Part shown: positions 38,366 to 50,055 of the stretch, one piece after another
Layout of the letters: every line of letters starts with the position of its first letter
Numbering within the stretch: position 1 is the stretch's first letter
Source: Campylorhamphus procurvoides
Taxonomy: Eukaryota; Chordata; Aves; Passeriformes; Dendrocolaptidae
Assembly: GCA_013396655.1 (NCBI GenBank)
Contig: WBMV01008585.1
Location: forward strand, 452,629 to 516,628
Direction of reading: 5' to 3'
Length of the DNA stretch: 64,000 bases
Made by a program: the position numbers and the translations under genes
The notes under the pieces: model-generated
The model's database searches: none
Seen by the model: the letters and a program-made list of their open reading frames with translations, nothing else
Told to the model about the DNA's origin: nothing

Positions 38366-39668
38366 CATAGAATCATAGAACTGTTTGGATTGTAAAAGAC
38401 CTTTAAGATCATTGAGTCCAAGTGTTAACCCAGCGCTGCCAATTCCACCACTAAAGCATGTGGCAAGTGCCACATCTACACATCTTTTAAGCTCCTCCAG
38501 GGATGGATACTCCACTACATTCCTGGACAGCCTGGCCTAGTGCTTGACAACCCTTTTGATGAAGGGATTTTTCTTAATATCCAACCAGAACCTTCGCTGG
38601 TGCAGCTTGAGGCCTGCTTATTCTGTTACTTGTTGCCTGGGAGAAAAGACTGAGCCCTAGCTGGCTACAGCCTAGTTTTGGGTAATTGTACAGAGTGATA
38701 AGGTCTCCCTTAAGCCTTCCTTCTCCAGGCTAAACACGACCAGCTCCCTTGGCTGCTCCTTAGAGGACTTGTGCTTCAGACCCTTCACCAGCTCCATTGC
38801 CCTTCTCTGGATGCATTCTAGCACCTCAGTTTCTTAGAGTGAGGGATCTAGAACAGGATTCACAGTGTGGCCTCACCAGTGCCCAGTACAGGGAGATGAT
38901 CCCTGCCCTGGTCCTGCTGACTGCACTATTTCTAGTCCAAGCCAGGGTGTCATTGTCCTTCTTGCCCACCTGGACACACTGCTGGCTCATTTTCAGCCTC
39001 TGTTGACCAGCACCCTCAGGTCCTTTCCCTCTGAGCAGCTTTACAGCCCGTCTGCCTCCAGACTGTAGTGCTGCATGGTGGTGTTGTGACCCAAAGGCAG
39101 GACTTGGCACTTGGCCTTGTTGAATCTCATAATGTTAGCCAAAGATCTCTGTTCAGCCAGGTTTTTCTCCTCCCCCATGAGCTTGTGTTTTGGCACATGG
39201 GGATGGTCTGCTTCTGCACCTTTAGGTTTTCCTCCTTGAAGAATACCTAGCTTTCCTGGATTCCTCTGCCCCTCAAGACTGCCTTCCAAGGGATACTCTC
39301 AAGCAATGTCCTAAACAGGCCAAAGTCTGCTCTCTGGAAGTCCAAAGCAGCAGTTCTTCTCTCCTCCTTACCTCACTAAGAACTGAAATCTATCACTTTA
39401 TAGTCATTATGCCCAAGATGACCTCCAACCGTCACATCACCCACCAGTCCTTCTCTGTTCACAAACAGCAGGTCTAGGGGGGTGTTTTCCCTTGCTGGTT
39501 CACACACCAGCTATGTCAAGAAGTTGTCTTCCTCCAAAAACCTCCTGAACTCTGTTGTATTGAATTTCCAGCAGTCATGTGGTAAGCTGAAGTTCCCCAC
39601 ATGTACAAGGGCCAGTGGTTTTGGGACTTTTCCCAGCTGTTTATAGAATATTTCATATGCCTGTTCCA
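38366..39668 (-). mobile_element. CR1 LINE, internally deleted: endonuclease and linker joined to 3' UTR
   Basis: A CR1 retrotransposon copy read on the minus strand. Its 3' end is at 38366-38381, with two copies of the terminal octamer (reverse of ttctatgattctatg). From 38366 to about 39140 it is 3' UTR: the 'ccaccactaaagcatg' block, 'gcctcaccagtgcccagtacaggg', 'cacactgctggctcattttcagcc', and the familiar pseudo-peptide RFNKAKCQVLPLG near 39100-39135. At about 39138-39141 it jumps directly to ORF2 sequence. The minus strand then encodes decayed WLNRDL- and PMC-like linker residues, a DFG/LFR block, an endonuclease GHNDY where active copies have GHSDH, and GNFS in place of GDFN. The reverse transcriptase domain between is missing. 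The catalytic changes and frameshifts show a dead copy. It is also 5'-truncated inside the endonuclease. It is inserted within an older plus-strand CR1. Confidence 0.92.
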
Positions 39669-39683
39669 GTAATTGGTTAATTC

Positions 39684-39856
39684 ACCACTTAAATTCAGAG
39701 TAAGTCTTAGGAAAAATGGTCTGATTACAAATGCAGTATAACACTGGAACTGACTTTTCATAAGCATGGGGTTTTGCTTTACAGGAGGTTTTTAAGAACA
39801 GGTCAGGCAAACATATGGGACATATTGTGAAGTCTGTGGTGCAGTCCTGCTCCCCT
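39684..39856 (+). mobile_element. Old CR1-like LINE fragment, right part of the split element
   Basis: This continues the plus-strand element that breaks at 38361. The blocks are 'cacttaaattcagag' then 'taagtcttaggaaaaatgg' near 39703 (the usual 'ggatattaggaaaaac'), 'gcagtataacactggaactg' near 39731 (usual 'tagttaagcactggaa'), and 'aggaggtttttaagaacaggtcaggcaaaca' at 39784-39814, which is a close match to the old CR1 3' UTR. A weak 'gcagtcctgc' match follows. No terminal octamer is recognisable, so the 3' end is uncertain. A six-base 'aattca' occurs at both junctions (38362-38367 and 39679-39684) and could be a short target-site duplication or chance. Confidence 0.62.
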
Positions 39857-42800
39857 GACTTCTGGTGATAACTGCTGATGTTTTTTCTACCTCCCTGTTT
39901 CTACAGTGTGGCAATTTTAAGAGTGTAGGCAAGAAACAAACATGTAACAAGAAAAGAAGTAAAGTAAGTTGGACCACAACACAGCTGTTTCCCTCTAGGC
40001 CTTGGCTTTGTGTGTGAAACCTTCAGTTCTGTGAGAACTGGTAAAATCCCCCATGCCTACCATACTCTGGACAGCAAGTTGTGCCCCTTACCTTGGACCT
40101 CAAACATAGCAAACACTGAATATCCCTTCTTGAGTGTCTTGCTCTGCTCCATAATTTCTGATTGATTAAACACATAAATCAGAAATATGTCCAAACTCTT
40201 TATAAAAAGCCTTTGTTTCTTCCTCTAGCAAAAAAAGATTCCACTACATTGTTTTCCATGCTTCTTGAAAGGCTAATTGTCTTAATGGTCAGAAATCCAT
40301 GTTTTATTCCTATATATCCAGCTTTATCTGACCTCTACTCAACCTCATTAAGGTTGCTTCTGCCAGCAGATGTTATTCGTATTTAGAGACTTAAGGAAGG
40401 TCAGGTTACTACATGGCCTGCTGATCAATAAGCTGAGCAAAACTCATGCAACTCCTCTGTCATGGTAAGACTGTTTTTCTATTTCTTTAAAGACTCTTAG
40501 TGTTTATGCCTGATCACCAATATTTGATACACATATGCTCATAAAGCCATGACCACAAAAATGCAGGAGGCAAAACAATCTGCTGTGTGACATGTTGTCA
40601 TATAGGCACTTACCTGTATGTGCCACAACCAGAAAATGGAAAGTAAAAGCAAAATACCCAATATAAGTTATTCGTTAGGACAATGTTATCTGTCACATAA
40701 ATGGCCTTTTGCTGTCTTTCTCTCTGTCTTACACATAAATGCATTCATACATATTCATTTTGGTTACAGACACCAGAGTGAATTAATGTTTCCCCCTGGC
40801 TGGTCCAAACTGAGGACAAATAAAACCCTTTGTTTATACCCATAACTAAGTGGTACAATTTCCAGACTTGCTGACTGTTTGCTCCTGCAAACAGAGCAAG
40901 AATGGGTATTAGGGATTGCTGCAAATCAAACTACTCAATTAAATTTATTTGCTTTGATTTGAGAGATGAACTTTAAAGACACTGCAGATCTGTACATATT
41001 TCTTGCCAGGACAATAAACAGTCCTAGCCAATCTATTTTATTCAGAAGCTGTATTTCTCTTGTAGATTCAAATATCCAAACTAAAGGCTTTCATTCATGT
41101 CCTTGTCAACAAATCCTAGCCCAGAAGAACCTCTTTAATAAGGATCACAAGGCACTTTAGTGTCTTTGCTGATTAAGACTGTGGACAGAAGGTGAGGTTA
41201 CTAATGAGGGCTGTTGCTGGGAGTAATTTTCCTGCTGACACTTGTCTGCTGTCTAGGAAATTGAATGAGATGACCACATTTTAGAAAGTCTGGTAAGAGA
41301 TGCTATTAGACAATCATGCCTTTCAGTATCTAGGATCAGCCTTTGCCAGATTCAAATTAATTATCTAGAGTCGGAGTTGGAGAAGTAACTTTGTATGGAA
41401 TAGGTTTTGTCAGGGTGGGCTTTTTTAAGCTGTTCCCTGGTTTCTCATCTGAATTAACTTGCTCTAGCTGAATGGCAGATAATCTGCAAACATGTTAAAT
41501 GAAAGGAGACATTTCATTGGATATATTATTAATGCAATGTTTCTTCTGTTTGCTGGATATAACTTTTAGAAGCAGATCCTGCTACTACAAGCACACACAA
41601 TTGTGTACTCAGATTTGGCTTTACTCACATACCCTGTAGATCTACCCTAAGTATTCTTTGCCCTGAGGAACATTTTCTAGAGTTGATGTATTCATTAGGG
41701 TATTTGTTAGAGGCAAACGTGAATGAGATGGAGCTGAAGGAAAGAGAATTCACTTCAGAAATGCAAGGAAGGCATCTGTGAGCCTAAAATCATAGGAGCC
41801 TTTCCATCTGCAGGTATGTTTTATTTCCAAAACTTCCACAAAAGGCATTGAATCCTTCTGCTGAGCCTCCAGTCACTTCCCCAAAACAAAGTGCTTAACT
41901 GTTGACTTCACCCTCAGTGCCAGGTCCAAGTATTGAGTATCAGTCATTAAGTGGAAGTTACACAGAAAATTTGGGCATGCCTCAAACTGTCAAGTCTGCT
42001 TGTGCAAACTCAATATTTATATTAATTGAGGTGAGAAGTGATTCACAGTCAGACAACTGCTGTTTCCTTTGTTTGGATCTGATTGGCAGCACTAGATTAT
42101 GCTGTGCAGTAACTGTCAAGGCGAGATAGGACACGTATCAACCATTCAATTTTAAAATGTTTGATGAGGGCTTTCATGATATAAACCTGTTTCATGCTAC
42201 TCTATATGACTTTTTAAAAAATTAAACAGTAGCAATAAATTAATCTAAAGGCTTTTATATTTTTTGAAAAAAATTTATCAATTAATTTCACAATACTAAT
42301 ATATATATGCCTGTCAGAGACCTACATTTCCCTGCAATTTTGCTGCTTGAATCTAGGGGCTGAGGTTGGCTCAGTCTCTCTGTATTATATCAAGGGCCAT
42401 TGCCATGTCCAAAAGGCAAAAAGATCTTCAGGTGAAATCAATAATACACTAGGGTCCTGATCAGGCACATGCACCATATATCGTAGGCAGAAACAAGGCT
42501 AGTCAAGTGTGAGTCATAAAGTAGAAATGTTGGTAATTATTTACAGCGTGCTCATAGAAATTACTGTAAAAGGATGGGGATGTTGGGAGGAAAAACTGAG
42601 CCTGCAGCCTTTTCTTGTAATATATTCATTTCAATGAACCTGGAATCAATTGAGTTCTCACCAAACAATAAGGTGTCCCGTGTCATGTGGTAATTATGCT
42701 TTGGTGCTATTCATATTATTTGGTCATTTAAGTATGTATGCTAAGAAGCTTCAAATCACTGTATACCTGGTAATCTCTTCATTCACAATAAAACAACTCA

Positions 42801-44062
42801 GAAGGTGATTGCTGACTCCCAAAGAGTTGCTGAACATCCATGTCTTGCTTGCTGTTTGAGGGATTATTAATACATCAAATCCTTTATAAGTGAAAATGAA
42901 CTCTCGGGTTCATAGGATAGGATGGGCAGAGATGATACATCTAATGATATGGTAAGAAAAATAACAAGAAGTGAGTGTTTATGGCTGTCAAGCCCTTTAC
43001 TTCATTAGCTACGTTTTAAAATTTATCTTTTGTCTGAGGAGCAGGGCTGACATCACATCCAGGCTGGAACGTTCACAGGAGATTTCAAGAACTGAAAGAA
43101 AAGAGGCTTGCAATAAAAGACCACATTCAAGAAATATAATTTGTCAGAGGAAATAAAAAGGCAAGTTTAAGAATGCCACTAATGATCTAGGTATCTCACT
43201 CAACCACAGGATAAGTGTCTATCCACTCAGTAACCTTAGCTTAAATTTTACTCCAATGTTTCACATTACAGATGGCAACAGGCTGATGCTGGGTGTTATT
43301 TTATCAAGCTAGTTCTCGGGGGTTTCAAATATTTATACTTTCTCTATTACATAATTTGATTTTCTGCACCTGATGAGATTTTGAAGTAAATCATTGAAAC
43401 TTTGGTCTAAAGAACAAAGTTTTTAGACTCATAAAATGTGGCATTTAGTAAGTGACAATTTAACTTTCTGGAAAAAACCCCTAAACACAAAACCTAAGGG
43501 AAGCAGAGCATGATTCATGGTTTCTCTCTAACATGTCACTGGGAATATTATTAGGACCAACCCTAAAACTCCAGCAAATTTCTGATCTCTTTAATAAATT
43601 TCCCCCTTACTCTGCAAGCACCATTTAAAAATATTTACAGAATTAATGGCTACTGGTAGACAACTGGCCCCCAAGACAGCAGATGGACCACAAAATTGCA
43701 CTATCCACTGCTAGCATGTTCATGGGCATGTTAAGAGTTGAGGCTGGTCCACCAGAGAGAAATAAAAGTCCTGTTTGCTTTTGTTTCTAAGGGAACCTCC
43801 ACTCATGTGTGTTATCGCATACTCTTGTACAGGGGCTTTAAGAATTTATGCCTTGAGGCTACGGGATGAATATTGTTGTTTTAAGTTGCAGATGTGAGAG
43901 GAATCGTGCATTTAGGCATATGATGGTCAGTGCATACAATATTGCTGTGCTTTGTGTCCTAGTACTCTTACAAGCAGGTGAGTGCTCCTCAGGAGTTTTT
44001 CTGTTTTATTTTTCAGATGCTGTGTTAATTCTTGCTTTCTGGTTTTCTTCTTTTTTTTTTTT

Positions 44063-44097
44063 NNNNNNNNNNNNNNNNNNNNNNNNNNNNNNNNNNN
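44063..44097. other. Assembly gap or masked bases (35 N)
   Basis: Thirty-five consecutive N, directly preceded by 12 T. The homopolymer probably caused loss of base calling or a small unresolved gap. Predicted frames crossing it (43866-44225 plus strand, 43927-44124 minus strand) are meaningless. Confidence 0.98.
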
Positions 44098-44130
44098 TGA
44101 GAATTGCAAGCTCACCTGAAACAAACTGCC

Positions 44131-44144
44131 TGTGTGTGTGTGTG
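44131..44144 (+). repeat. (TG)7 dinucleotide repeat
   Basis: A short perfect TG repeat followed by cgc, giving about 17 bases of alternating purine and pyrimidine. A similar TG run of about the same length lies near 30513-30525. Confidence 0.85.
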
Positions 44145-44976
44145 CGCTCTGATCAAGTCATATTTGCAGTGTTGTGTTTTGCACAGAAAGACAAGCCCAT
44201 TCAGCTGGGAATTGGAGGCGTTTGAGGCACCTAGTAACTTGCAAAACTAGCCAAAACCCATGGGCTCTCAAAGCATACATCAGCTACCATACGTAACTCA
44301 AAGAATATTCTTGTCTCTATTACTTTGGAATAATTAACCATTTTTGCATTTGTGAAATCTCAAAGTAACACATCCAATAATTTACTCTGATTGATCTTAC
44401 TAATTTGTTCAGCCATCCCAGCTGCTTGAATGCTGTTGCCCAGCTTCAGAGAATTCCTGTAGCAGAAAACACAGAAAACACTGCCAGCCAACTTACTCTT
44501 CTTTTTTAACTTTCTTTTTACTCTAATAAAAGTCCCATTGACTTCTAGTTTATATGTGCTGGGAATAAAGGCTGAATAAATCCAGAACAAAGACTGGGGG
44601 CACTGACTAATACAGAGACAAAACCAAAGACTGATGGCTGCTTACAAGTGGTTAAACATATTAGTTGCACTCGAAAAGACCACTTTCTTTTTATATAAGT
44701 TTCTCTAACAAATTGCTTTAGCAGCTGGAGAAACCCGCATAACTAATGTTGTGTTCTGCTGTTGCTGGTGCCATATTGCACAGCAAGCACAAGCTTTTGA
44801 AAGTGTTTATAAAGGGCTCTACTTCTCTAGCACAACGCTTTACATCTAAATATCGTGGCTGGCTGACATCTGATAGGCACTGGCCCACAGGACTCAGGTT
44901 CCTGGCAGAAAGGCAGACTCTGCTCCCCTCATTGCAGCGATGTGGAGTGGACGTGTGCAGGGTGGGACAGGCTGGG

Positions 44977-45015
44977 TGTCAGGAGGACAGCCAGCCTCGC
45001 TGTCAGGAGGACAGC
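44977..45015 (+). repeat. Partial tandem repeat, period 24 bases
   Basis: The 15-mer tgtcaggaggacagc occurs at 44977-44991 and again at 45001-45015, with the nine bases ccagcctcg between. This gives about 1.6 copies of a 24-base unit. In the surrounding 105-codon frame it reads as CQEDS twice, but nothing else suggests that frame is coding. Confidence 0.75.
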
Positions 45016-48000
45016 TGTGTATGGCACAGCTCTCCTGCCCTCCCCAGGATAGGCTACTGCTGAAAAAGTACTGCTGCTTTGCCTCTGAGGCAGTACATAA
45101 ACAAATGGAAGTCCTTAATAAAGTAAAAGCTCTAACCACCTAAGTCACTGCAAGGTGACTTCCTGCTGAGGTCTCTCTGCTGGGCTTGGCAGAGCCAGCT
45201 CTGCCTGTGCCAGGGCTGAACACAGCCCAGCATTGCTGCACAGCCCTTATGTAAAGTCCCCTTTGCATTTCCACAGAGTTGTAAAAACAGTCGTACATGA
45301 CTCAGAAACGTTTTTATGTTTTTTCTGGAGAGTGAAATGCTTCTGACTTCCAGAGAAACCTTTACCTGTACAACTCTTTGGATGAGCCAAATCAATGTCT
45401 TTTGCTCCTGAGAAAATTTTCAAGGACAAAGGGAACTGTTGAAGGCAACATGGTGCTCATGTAACTTTTTGTCTCTGCTAATGTCAACTCTGTATTCATT
45501 ATAATCAGTCAGTGTGAAGGTCTCCGTTGATATGTATCAGAGAGACAGCTTACTCCACACCGGCTCTGTCCCACTGGCTTCCAAATCACTTTTCTAGTAT
45601 TCGCATTTGAAAGGACGATCATTTTTGCCTTGGATTAGTCTAAAAGCCCTTCTGTCATTAACCCATTTTTTCTTCTATGCCCAAGGCAGTTTGAGATGCA
45701 AAGGTATTGGATGTTTCCTTTGGTTTGTTTGTTTTGTGCTTTTTACAGCACCTTCCTCAGTAGGAGGGGGAAGTGTCAAACACAGGCACTGCTGGTCTCC
45801 CATCCCCTTGTCCCCTTCTAGAAGCACACGCCTACACTCGGCATTGTTCATTTTAGTGCAGCCTGATGTGTTGTCACCCAGACTGGATTGCATCAGAAAT
45901 GCAGACGATTTTAAATGAACATGAGCAAATTACAGCACACTTCCCAAGAGTGCGGAGAGGGATTAATATAACAATTTTTTTTTAAAAATGGAGAGAAAGA
46001 GAGATTGCTGGCAAGAAGGAAAACATTAACCCAAAGGCAAAAAGGAAGTACTCATAAGACAGGAGAAAACAGAGTTTTAGTCATCATGCATGAAGGGCTT
46101 TTAGGCCCAACCCAACAGCAAACTGGCACTCAGGATCAGGGAGGGACCAGTTTCATACCATGCACCAGGATTTAGCCCTGACAAAGAGTGCCATTGACCT
46201 GTAAGAGCAAATGCAATGTTGTTAAAAACAGTGACACACCTAGAGAAGATTAACAAGAAGGCATAAAGGCAACAAAGAAAAGAAGCCACAGAGAGATGGG
46301 GAGAAGAATTTTATTTTTTTTTAATTTATGGATTTCACTTTAGATTTCTTCAATTTATATTATAATGTTGCCTTCCACAGCGAAGTTCATCATAGTGAGC
46401 TGCTTCTTGTAACTCTCAAGCTTGGGGAAGATGGGGTTAAAAGTGTGTGTGAAATTTTCTGTCTTGCCCATTCACAGACTTAGAGATAAGTCTTGGATCA
46501 AATCAAAACAGTAAATGACTCAAGGTTTGGGCTGCTGGATTTGATTTGCTCCCAGCAAAGGGAACATGGCTGATACAGAAAATATTTCCTCCTGCAGGGG
46601 TTCCATGGGGAGACTAACAGCAGGGCCACCCCAGGAGCAATGGGTAGTGCAAGGGTTGCAACGTACATTCCCAACGCAGTCTGAACAGTAGTTTCTGGGT
46701 ATAAATGCAAGGCTTGAGTCATACTGTTAGTGCTGTTTGAATAATCTGACCAACTAGCCTGAAAAAACAGACCCTTTTCTTCTGAAGTAGGGGGTTTCTC
46801 CCTAGTTTTAAAGACAGGAACATGAATATCAATTAATGAGCCATTGTAAGGATAAGTATAAACATGCAGATATTTGAGTGAACTGCTAGGCCCTGTCTTG
46901 TAATCCTTCCTTATTGGAAGGCACAACATGTTGAGTGCTCTTACAGGACCAAGTTCTGCAAAATACAAGTGTGGCAATATGGATGGAATTGACCATGTTT
47001 GGACCACAGACTAAATTCATGTCTGGTGAGACTAACTGTAGCCTTAACCAGATCAGCATGTAGATCTGGGCAACACTGCAGTGAGCTCTGATTATGAACC
47101 ACAGAGAACAGAAAGGCTGCATGGGTGCACAGGTATTCCTATGGGAAGTCTACAACTTTTGTCAATCCTTGTTTTGTAGTTCAGTGATGAAAGCTACATC
47201 TGTAATTAGTGAAAGCCTTAGGTTGTGACATTAGTCTCAACATAAAGAAGGAAGTCTTACACTGATTTTAGAATGTCATACATTCCCATGCACTTTGAAG
47301 TAGTGTATTTTTTTGTTATTTTTAAATGTTGAGTAATTCTTTTGTGGGTGAATTCCCTTTAAAGGAAACTCACCTTGATGTTGAAAGAAAATGCCAGTGA
47401 TGTTACCATAACTATATTGATAATAATTTCTGATTTATATGTTCCTATAGATGAAAATCTAAGTGAAATTTACTCTTTTCCCTGTCTTTTTTTCCCAGTG
47501 AAGTGAAATCAGTACCAAAATGATATCTTTTTAGACTATTTTCTGTTGACAGTATTCCCTGTAAACATTAACTCATTATTTATCTATCCCAAGGAATGGT
47601 ATGCATTGAAAGACAATCGCTTTGCAGTGGAATGTGACCTTGGCTAGTCTATAACAGCTAAAAAATGCCATCCCTCTGACGTTATATTGTTTTGATGGGA
47701 GGGAAAATTAGCTAACTTATTTGGAAAAGTTGCAAAGGAATCTTTAACCTCTTAGAATGAGTTCAGCTAACCTTTAGGCTCTCTCTTTGGGAATGCCATT
47801 GGCTTGTGCTGGTGCAGCATCTTCTACTTAAGAGCTTTTTGCAAAGCATTAAGGAAACATTAGTTAAGGTTACAGCATTTCAGGGGAAAATGGAAAATTA
47901 TAAGCCTCACTTTAAATATCAGACTATGGACCTGGTTTGTCTCTGGTTTGTTTGAGACTGTGGATGGGCCCTGTGACAGTATGGGCAGAGCACCAAGCCT

Positions 48001-49862
48001 TTTCCGTATGTTTAGAAAATGTGGAATGCAACAGAAAGGGCACAGCTAACACTGGGGTTACCCTCAGCTCCTTGCTCAGCCCTTGTCCTGGAGCAGCCCT
48101 GCTCTTGCTGCTCCTGGGCAAGGCTGTAACTGAGAATACTTCATCACACTGATGAGCAGAAAACAACCAGTGTCCTTTGCCATCACAGAAAATGGGGATT
48201 ATGTGGCAGTCCTGTCATTCTGTCCACAGTCTTTCAGCAAAAGAGAATATCTCCTCCAAAAGAACAGTGTCCCAAAAGGTCTCTGTGCTACTTCAGCAGA
48301 TTCTTGGTCAGGCGTGCTTGGTCTGGTATCCGCAAACAGCTGCTGGGATGCAGATGTTTTCACACTGTGAGTGAGTAGAGTATGCTGTCAGACCATCCTC
48401 TGCAAAATCATGGTGCATCTTCAGTTCCATGTTGGTCCAAGGAGAACATTACAATCAATGACTACAAACACATTATACCAGGTGTAGATGGAACCTGAGG
48501 CAAAACACAATGTGTAAATAACTTTTCTAAATTGTGTTTCTGGAACACTTACCCTGGGTCATTCAGTTTGTCAGAAATAATTTATTTCTCAATCACAGTC
48601 CCAGTGACCTCAGACTACAGCTATTAACATAACTTATTCTAAGCTCTACAGAGGCAGCTCTCTCAATGCTAATAATTATTTTCTATTGTGATGTTGGCTG
48701 TTGGTAGCTAGGCTTTGGGTCTGGAGTCACAGCAAGGAACCTGGCTGTTGGCACCATGGCTGAACACCTCTCCCCAGCTGAATGGACACTGTTGGACACT
48801 CAGTTCTGGAAACCAGACTGGGGCAATCAGGGAAGGAAGGTCCACTTAGGGTAATCTTAGGTTTGAATTAAAAAGATATTTCTGAAAAGAAATTTCCTAG
48901 CTCCCCCCACCTGCTTTGTTTAGGTTGACAACCCATAGAGCAGTGTCAGAGCACCCAAACTGGGTTCCCTTCAGGTAAAACCCAAACAGAAGGATGCACT
49001 TCAGGACCATTCCTAATGTTGTCTCACCTCTGGGGTCTTCAGTTCCTTTTATGTAATTTGTGGAGAATGTCATAGTCTTTTTTTGTATACTCTGTAGTAA
49101 GTAAATAGATCATGCATATGTAATGTTTGGCGTGTACAGAAAGAAAAAGATACCTCCCTCTTCTATTACTTTTTCTAGTAATAGACTTAACATATGAGTT
49201 AACTGCACCCTTCCCTTGCTACAACTTTCATTTTTGCTCTTGTGGTTTCTTTGTGTTTGGATATTTCTGTCTGAACTCATGCTACCTCAGGTGAGGGCAC
49301 CTGCTTGTTAGACAGTGGCTATTTTTTATCATTATAAAGAGCCATTTTTATCTCCAGATTCACATGGTTAATTTTTACATTTAAATCAGTCATACATGCA
49401 TCAATTTTGGTTGGTTCACATTAACCTGGATTTCTTGTGAAAAAATAAAATTAACTCTCCCCAGAGAATCTCTTCGCTCATCCTTGTTCTGTCCAGTCAT
49501 GCTTCTCCCAAAATAGGGCTCATCAACTTTGTCCAACAAATTTCTGTATCAGAGTATCTTTGTGGCAGATTTTCAATTTCTACTGGTTTCTCTATCAAGC
49601 ATCATGACACGTGCAACATTTCTGAGTGTGATATTAGACTGTGAGTCTACAGAAAAGACATTAAATTGTAAGAATTTCAATTTTTTGCCTAAAGGGATGC
49701 TATATTTGCAAGTTCCTCTTCTTAATCCAAAAGACTTAGAAGTCCTATAAGGTACATATTCCTGTCATATTTATTGCTTAATAAATGCTCAGTATAAGGC
49801 TGATTAATGGAGCCATAGATTTGGTTGCAAGGCTAGAAAAATGTTGGGATAATATCACATCA

Positions 49863-50055
49863 AAATATAAATTCGTCAGGATTTTGGCAAAGAGAAAAAA
49901 AATCAATAAAATTTCATTTTTACATCTACCTGTGCCCTAAAAATATATTTAACCTAATTTCCTGTTTTTTAACCTTTTTTGATAATCTTTAGTTAAAAGT
50001 GAAAATTATAATGCAAAAAATGTTTTTAAAATATTATAGTTAAAAATGTCAAAAT
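49863..50055. repeat. Very AT-rich segment, possible matrix-attachment-type DNA
   Basis: About 190 bases with little G or C; the line 49981-50040 has about 15% GC. It has A and T runs, AAATATATTT and AAAATATTATAG-like motifs. Such sequence often unwinds easily and is typical of scaffold or matrix attachment regions. The functional reading is inference only; the composition is seen directly. Confidence 0.4.
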
